Below, one piece after another: positions 59,061 to 64,000 of a stretch of DNA of 64,000 nucleotides; positions within the stretch are counted from its first letter, which is position 1; every line of letters begins with the position of its first letter. Source of the stretch: Planococcus citri (taxonomy: Eukaryota; Arthropoda; Insecta; Hemiptera; Pseudococcidae); the NCBI RefSeq assembly GCF_950023065.1, contig NC_088681.1:12338001-12402000 (forward strand), in the 5' to 3' direction. Below the pieces are notes generated by a model. It was not told where the DNA came from. It saw only the letters and a program-made list of their open reading frames with translations, and did no database searches. Made by a program: the position numbers and the translations under genes.

Positions 59061-62000
59061 TTCAACTCTTTTTCACTTATTTTGGACAAAATTTTAGCAG
59101 TTTTTGATCATTTTCGGTAATTTTAACGATTTTTGGGGTACTTTCAAGTACTTTTCAAGCGTTTGTAACACTTTCATGCATTTTGAATAAATTTGTTTTG
59201 AAATTTTTGGCTCTTGTTGGCCATTTTTAGTCATTTTGATGTTTTTTTTGTTTTTTTTTTATCGTTCTTACATCATTTTAAAACGTTTTTTTTTACACAT
59301 TTCCATGAATTTCGGGCAACTTTCGTTAAAATTGCAACTGTTTTTGACAAATTTTACTGATTTTAAAGTTTTAATGCTTGTTTTTCTCTATCGTTTACAG
59401 ATCATTTTATTTTAATTCGTTTTAAACATTTTTTTGGCACATTTTTTGAAAACGCTAAAAAAATAATTTCGTAAGTTTTGGGTAATTTTCGACGATCTTA
59501 TTGCATTAACTTGTAGAAGCTTTTGAAAAATGATTCATTCGAAAAGCAAAATGACGTTTTATTTTTTATGGGAAAAGTCTAGGCACCTATTACAAAATTC
59601 AAGACGTAGGTACCTATAGATAATAATAATAGTAATAATAAGAATAATAATGTTTATTTCATTCATCTAGATACCTGAAAAAAAGGGTAGGAGATCTATG
59701 GAATATTTTTTACATGGTGAAAAGGAGTTCCCCGGTCGTTTAATTTAATGCAATTTTCTTTTCTCATTTAAAAAAAATGCATTAATTTTCGTTTTTCAAT
59801 TCGAGGTCTTCTTAAATCTTGATTTAATGCTTTTTTCAACGATCTGCTTCCACATTACCTATAATTATAAATGGACGAAAAAATCAATAATTACGCTCCT
59901 CCCTATGTCCTCCCTAAATCTTCAGAAGCAACCAAATTAGCCCAATATTCATGGAGGTCCGGCTGCTGACCTTTTTTCGTTTGATCGCGTATTAAATTAA
60001 ATTAATTAAATTGAATCGGGCTCTGACTGTTCATTAAAACGTGTTTGGATTTGAGATGAATGAAAAATAGTCCGAAGATTCTAGGGTTACAATTTGTTGA
60101 ATTTTGTTCGAGATTCTGAAGAAAAATGCTTACATTTCATAAAATAACTGAGCTGTTTCAACTTTCAAAGTTTCATTCGGCATTCGTTATCTTTTGTGCA
60201 TATTAACACCTACCTGAGAAGCTGAATCAGTCAGAATTTAGTGTTTGTGCCTTCGTGGATGATATTTCTACATTGTTGTCGTACGAATTTCAAAATTTGG
60301 GTTTACTCCTATGCTGTGGTTTTTGGCTGTGGAAGTGGAAACAAAAATCAAATTCTGAATCAAAAAATTAATTTAAAATACTATGTATTCAATGGAAATT
60401 CAACAAGATTGAATTTATTCCTTATCCTTTGTTTCATTACTCCATTACTCGTTAGTCGTTCCATAAAATACCCATAATTTAATTGATTATTTTACAGAAA
60501 TCATTTTCGATCCTTGAATTTACGATAATTTAATTCAATAATTAATAAAATGATAATCATCAACTTCCTTCCTCTTTTTTCGATAAAAAATTGAAAAAAA
60601 AAAATTATCAATCAGCGATAGCGAATCAGCGAAAGCGTTGAACTTGTTGCAGCACTGTTGCCAATTTAACTCATGATTCTACAACATTGTATGGCGATTT
60701 TGTAAACAAAACATGAAAATTATATGTTGCAACGTCGCATTCTTCATGTTTGCGTTTGCTGGAATTTTTTACACATGTGACTTATTTGTCACTTTCCACT
60801 CTTTCCAGAATTCTAGATCCTGATTCCAGATTCCGAAGCTTTTAGCTTGGAAAAGTTCGTTCTGTGTTCGAGTATTTGAAATGAAGTGAAGATTTCATCG
60901 AAGTAACTGATTAATTCGTTATTCATTTCGTAAGTAATGTATTTTTAGATCCTTATATGAGATCGATGATCGATTAATAATTAATTCCATGTTCCTTCGA
61001 AGTAAATCAAAAGAATTAAAAACGTATCGAAATTCGCAGCTCGTACTCAACGACGTATTACAAACCTTCGCTTTGCTATAGGTAGGTAAGTAAATACCGT
61101 ACATAAACATGCAACCATTAATACCAAATAAAGATAAACACGAAACACTCGAAGAAATTTATTGTCGTATATTCGATTATATGGACGACGAGTACATTGT
61201 ACGCGTTTTTATTACAGGATTTAGTTGCTAATTTGACGCCCAATTCACAAACCAACGATGCCATTCTCGTTCTCGTATCAACTATCAAGATTCACTCTCC
61301 ATGTAGCTCGCTCCCCTCATCGTCATCATCATCATCATCACGCTCAATATACAATCATCAATTCATCATATTATAATGTGTATTGAAAATAAACACACGC
61401 TTTCGTTTGAAAATAAATACACGACGACGTAGAAGAACTCGTACTCGGCTGCGGAATCAAATTGGTGTGAAATGAACGATGGATGATGATGGTAAGAAGA
61501 AGAATGACAGAAATGAAGACCTTTTTTTCCATTCCCGGAGCTGGAACATAATAGATTTCACGGTACGTTCGACAATGGCTTAAAAGCGGTCGCTTTGAAT
61601 AAAGGTAATCTTTTACGAATTCTTTGACATGATTTGAAATAATATTTATCCAATGATTTGCCTTACCCGGCTGAAATATAATTTTACGCCGAATTGAGCA
61701 CCGCTGAGCTGAAAAGTGAAGCTATTCGATCGAGTAATCGTATAGCACCCTAATGTAATTTTTAGGTCTAGTTTGTAAATTTATTACATCTTCAATTCGC
61801 TATTTAGCCTTCCGGCATGTTGATAGATTATATGCGTGACAACGACGTCGTAATGGTTTGCTTTTCTATGTTATGCAGGTACCTACGAGTATTCGCACCG
61901 AACTTACGATCGTTGACGTCGACGTCGCCGTCACAATTGCTGCAAATAATGAAATTTTTACATCAATTTTATTGGCACGAGTCACGTAATTTGCAGCTTC

Positions 62001-62275
62001 GTTTGTGTATCTTCGAGCCCCATTACGATCGCCGACCAGGACTAATATCTGCGACGAGGTTGTGTAAATGTTACTATACACGATAGAGAGAGACCGTAGA
62101 CCGAACACATGTCAGCTGTTGAATACTCTCACCAGGTGCGAGATAACAAGTTTCATCCCTTAATAGTACACACAGTGTTACCACGTGTCTAAACGTGTAT
62201 ACAAATTAGGCAACCTGGAACACGTCATCGTCATCGGATTGATTGTCTCGCTAGCTCGTGTTCGTGAAAAGAGAG
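59061..62275. other. Intergenic, nothing firmly recognised
   Basis: AT-rich unique sequence with (AAT)n near 59622-59650 and a (TCA)n run near 61322-61340. Short hydrophobic frames occur (for example an ATG at 60713) but without supporting context. Confidence 0.4.
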
Positions 62276-62409
62276 ATGAATTTCGGTGCTCGCGTTCTGA
62301 TTCTCATCGTCCTTCCCGGCGGCTGCTGGCTGCTGCCTGTATCAACGACGATGGTGGTTCTCGACTCTCGTGTACCGGATTACATATTTTACTCTTGCTC
62401 CTCTCCTGT
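62276..62409 (+). CDS. Probable first exon of a secreted or membrane protein
   Basis: An ATG at 62276 opens 44 residues beginning MNFGARVLILIVLPGG, a clear signal-peptide-like start (hydrophobic VLILIVL, then a small-residue region). An extracellular-looking segment follows with VVLDSRVPDYIFYSCSS. The frame meets a stop only inside a strong donor: CCTGT then GTAAGTATT at 62410. The exon probably ends in phase 2 at 62409. Codon use here is less AT-rich than in the surrounding DNA. I do not recognise the family and could not find the following exon, which may lie outside the window. Confidence 0.4.
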
Positions 62410-62890
62410 GTAAGTATTTTGGTGAATTATGGTAGCAGTGTTGCCAATTTTGTATTTTATATTGCAACTTTCGACTATTAATGTAGATGGGTTTTCTTTT
62501 CTTTCATCCCTCATCGACCTCTAGGGTTCGATTGAACTACGAAGACGACGTCGAAAGGTGTCACGATCATTGTGAAGATGTAGGAAGTTTCAGTTTACAG
62601 TTTCCCCTCCGGCGCAGTGTACGAAAAAAACCGCTTCATTGTTTCTCTTTCAAGAGGTGTACGAACTCCAGCCATTCCTCTACCTTTCACTTTATCTACT
62701 ACAAGGTGGTGTTTTCATTAGGCGGGAAAAATTACTACGTTGTGTAGCGGTATTGGTGCGGATTTTGGTGCTGTCGGAGGTTAGTACTTTTTTTTTCGAA
62801 GTAGATCAGCGTTCGTGAGATTTATTGCGAATGTTGGGTGTAAAATCCACAGATTGCTTGATGGAATGATGCTTATGGATGTCTAGAATA
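62410..62890. other. Probable intron sequence
   Basis: It follows the donor of the preceding exon. A frame at 62487-62747 has no recognisable features. Confidence 0.3.
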
Positions 62891-63329
62891 AGGCTTTTGA
62901 CGTATTGCGGGTTGCATATCGGTTTGCCTGAACTTTATCGGTTTGGTGGGCATTCTTATCAGTGAGTATCAAAATTTCATATTTTGAGCAATTTTCACAA
63001 GGTTTTTTTGAAATTTATAGCTTTTATTTAGTTTTTCCATCAATTTTAAACACTGTTGAATCCTGTGATGGAAAAAGATCCGCTCTTTGTCGAGGTTCAA
63101 AGACGTTTTGTCAACTTCTTTAAAACTCGACGAAGAGAGGATCTTTTTCCATTACAGGGTTTAACAGTGTTTAAAATTGAAGAAAAAACTAAATAAAAGC
63201 TATACATTTCAAAAACACCTTATGAAAATTGCTCAAAATATGACATTTTGATACTCACTGATAAGAATGCCCACCAAACCGATAAAGTTCAGGCAAACCG
63301 ATATGCAACCCGCAATACGTCAAAAGCCT
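62891..63329. mobile_element. Nearly perfect hairpin MITE, TA flanks
   Basis: Two arms of about 215 bases, starting AGGCTTTTGACGTATTGCGG and ending with its reverse complement, match at roughly 94 percent by eye. They leave a short centre near 63100-63115. Both outer ends abut TA (62889-62890 and 63330-63331), the signature of Tc1/mariner-type insertion. No coding capacity. High arm identity implies recent origin or conversion. A transcript through it would form a very long RNA hairpin. Confidence 0.88.
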
Positions 63330-63426
63330 TATTATTTTATTTTTAATTTCAGACCTTCCTCATCATCCCTCTCTGTTTTGATTTTATTTCTGGTTCGATT
63401 CTGTTCGTAGAAATATTTTATATTTT

Positions 63427-64000
63427 TAGTCCGGCATGTAGGAATGACAGAATCCCCCCTGATCTTGTGAGACAAATTTTTTCTTAAACGGGATATCCTT
63501 TGGAACGTTTTAAAAACTATTTGCCAAAAAAAAGTTGGCTTTACTAACAAAATGGCGACCATTTTGATTGGCAGCCCCAAATCACAGAATTTGATTTTCA
63601 ACATAGAACTTGCACGACATTTTTTCAACTGGACAAAGCCAGATCGAAATAGCATGCAAAAATTTATCACCAGTTAAAATTTCAAGTGCTGAAGTGTGTT
63701 TTACGATTTTTGATGAATTTTTGAAAATCAAAAAGCCAAAAATTAAAAAAAAATCAAAATTTTACCAAATGAACCTAGAAAGCTGAAATTTGGCGTATAC
63801 CCTGTTGTTGACCTGTCAAATCGATTAGAAATGGTTTCAAACGGTTTTGAGCAGTTCTGGAGCCTCCAGCAGATTTTTGAAACTTGAAATTTCCACAAAA
63901 TTTCATCAAATTAAGTTGGAAATCTGAAATTAACGCTCCACTCCAACCTAAGCACGCTATTAAGTCGACTGCTGGTGGGTTTGAGTCATTTTGGAGATTG
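63427..64000. mobile_element. Foldback element C, left arm, cut by the window end
   Basis: It starts TAGTCCGGCATGTAGGAATG, then has a C-rich stretch, AAAATGGCGACCATTTTG, TCTGGAGCCTCCAGCAG and the following arm sequence in the same order as elements A and B. Over 63750-64000 it resembles element A (CTCCACTCCAAC, ...CACGCTATTAAGTCGACTGC) more than B. The right arm lies beyond the window. Confidence 0.8.

Noticed and set aside
60713..60823. 36-codon signal-peptide-like frame (MKIICCNVAF...)
   Set aside because: Hydrophobic by base composition in AT-rich DNA; stop reached quickly and no donor or neighbouring exon.

Overview
The window looks like AT-rich nuclear DNA of an insect. The evidence is intron-bearing genes with GT-AG junctions, a cytosolic ribosomal protein eS28, a mitochondrial SLC25A38-type carrier and a Spitz/Keren-type EGF ligand with a rhomboid-cleavable membrane segment, which is an insect hallmark. 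The texture (long A/T runs, many TACCTA and CGTAC words, abundant young repeats) reminds me of sternorrhynchan Hemiptera such as scale insects or mealybugs, but that placement is a guess.

Most of the 64 kb is repeats and non-coding DNA. From left to right: a degenerate TTGCCAAAAA-rich array (1-1450); a TA-flanked MITE (2740-3562); a CAGGG-ended DNA element with a 5-bp target duplication (6780-7916); a second TTGCCAAAAA array (8400-9870); foldback element A (12069-13901); a 5'-truncated LINE with a 14-bp target duplication, itself split by a hAT-type MITE with a perfect 8-bp duplication (16645-18386); a GGTAATTAC array (19745-21090); a ~125-bp satellite (23930-25960); foldback element B (27772-29821); a 20-25 bp array (34910-35645); a third TTGCCAAAAA array (38985-39790).

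The gene-bearing part is 31-50 kb. A large Ser/Thr-rich repetitive exon of a probable secreted or surface protein lies at 31044-32413. A compact cluster follows at 41.1-45.0 kb: an FP25/L1-ORF1-like domain gene (+), RpS28 (-) with an intron directly after its stop codon, and a seven-exon SLC25A38 gene (+). RpS28 and SLC25A38 are divergent and share a ~0.6 kb intergenic promoter region. The Spitz-like gene is at 49.2-49.8 kb. Its 5' region carries a duplicated 36-bp block, each copy with its own ATG and a hairpin.

The right end (45.2-64 kb) has further TTGCCAAAAA arrays, one in the opposite orientation and two with internal tandem duplications of 780 and ~965 bp. It also holds an inverted repeat (51871-52250), a ~2.8 kb foldback built of dimeric higher-order satellite units, a probable signal-peptide first exon (62276-62409), a nearly perfect hairpin MITE (62891-63329) and a third foldback copy cut by the window edge. 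The genes are unrelated housekeeping, signalling and surface functions. I see no operon-like system; the unusual content is the repeat architecture and a few gene-structure oddities.
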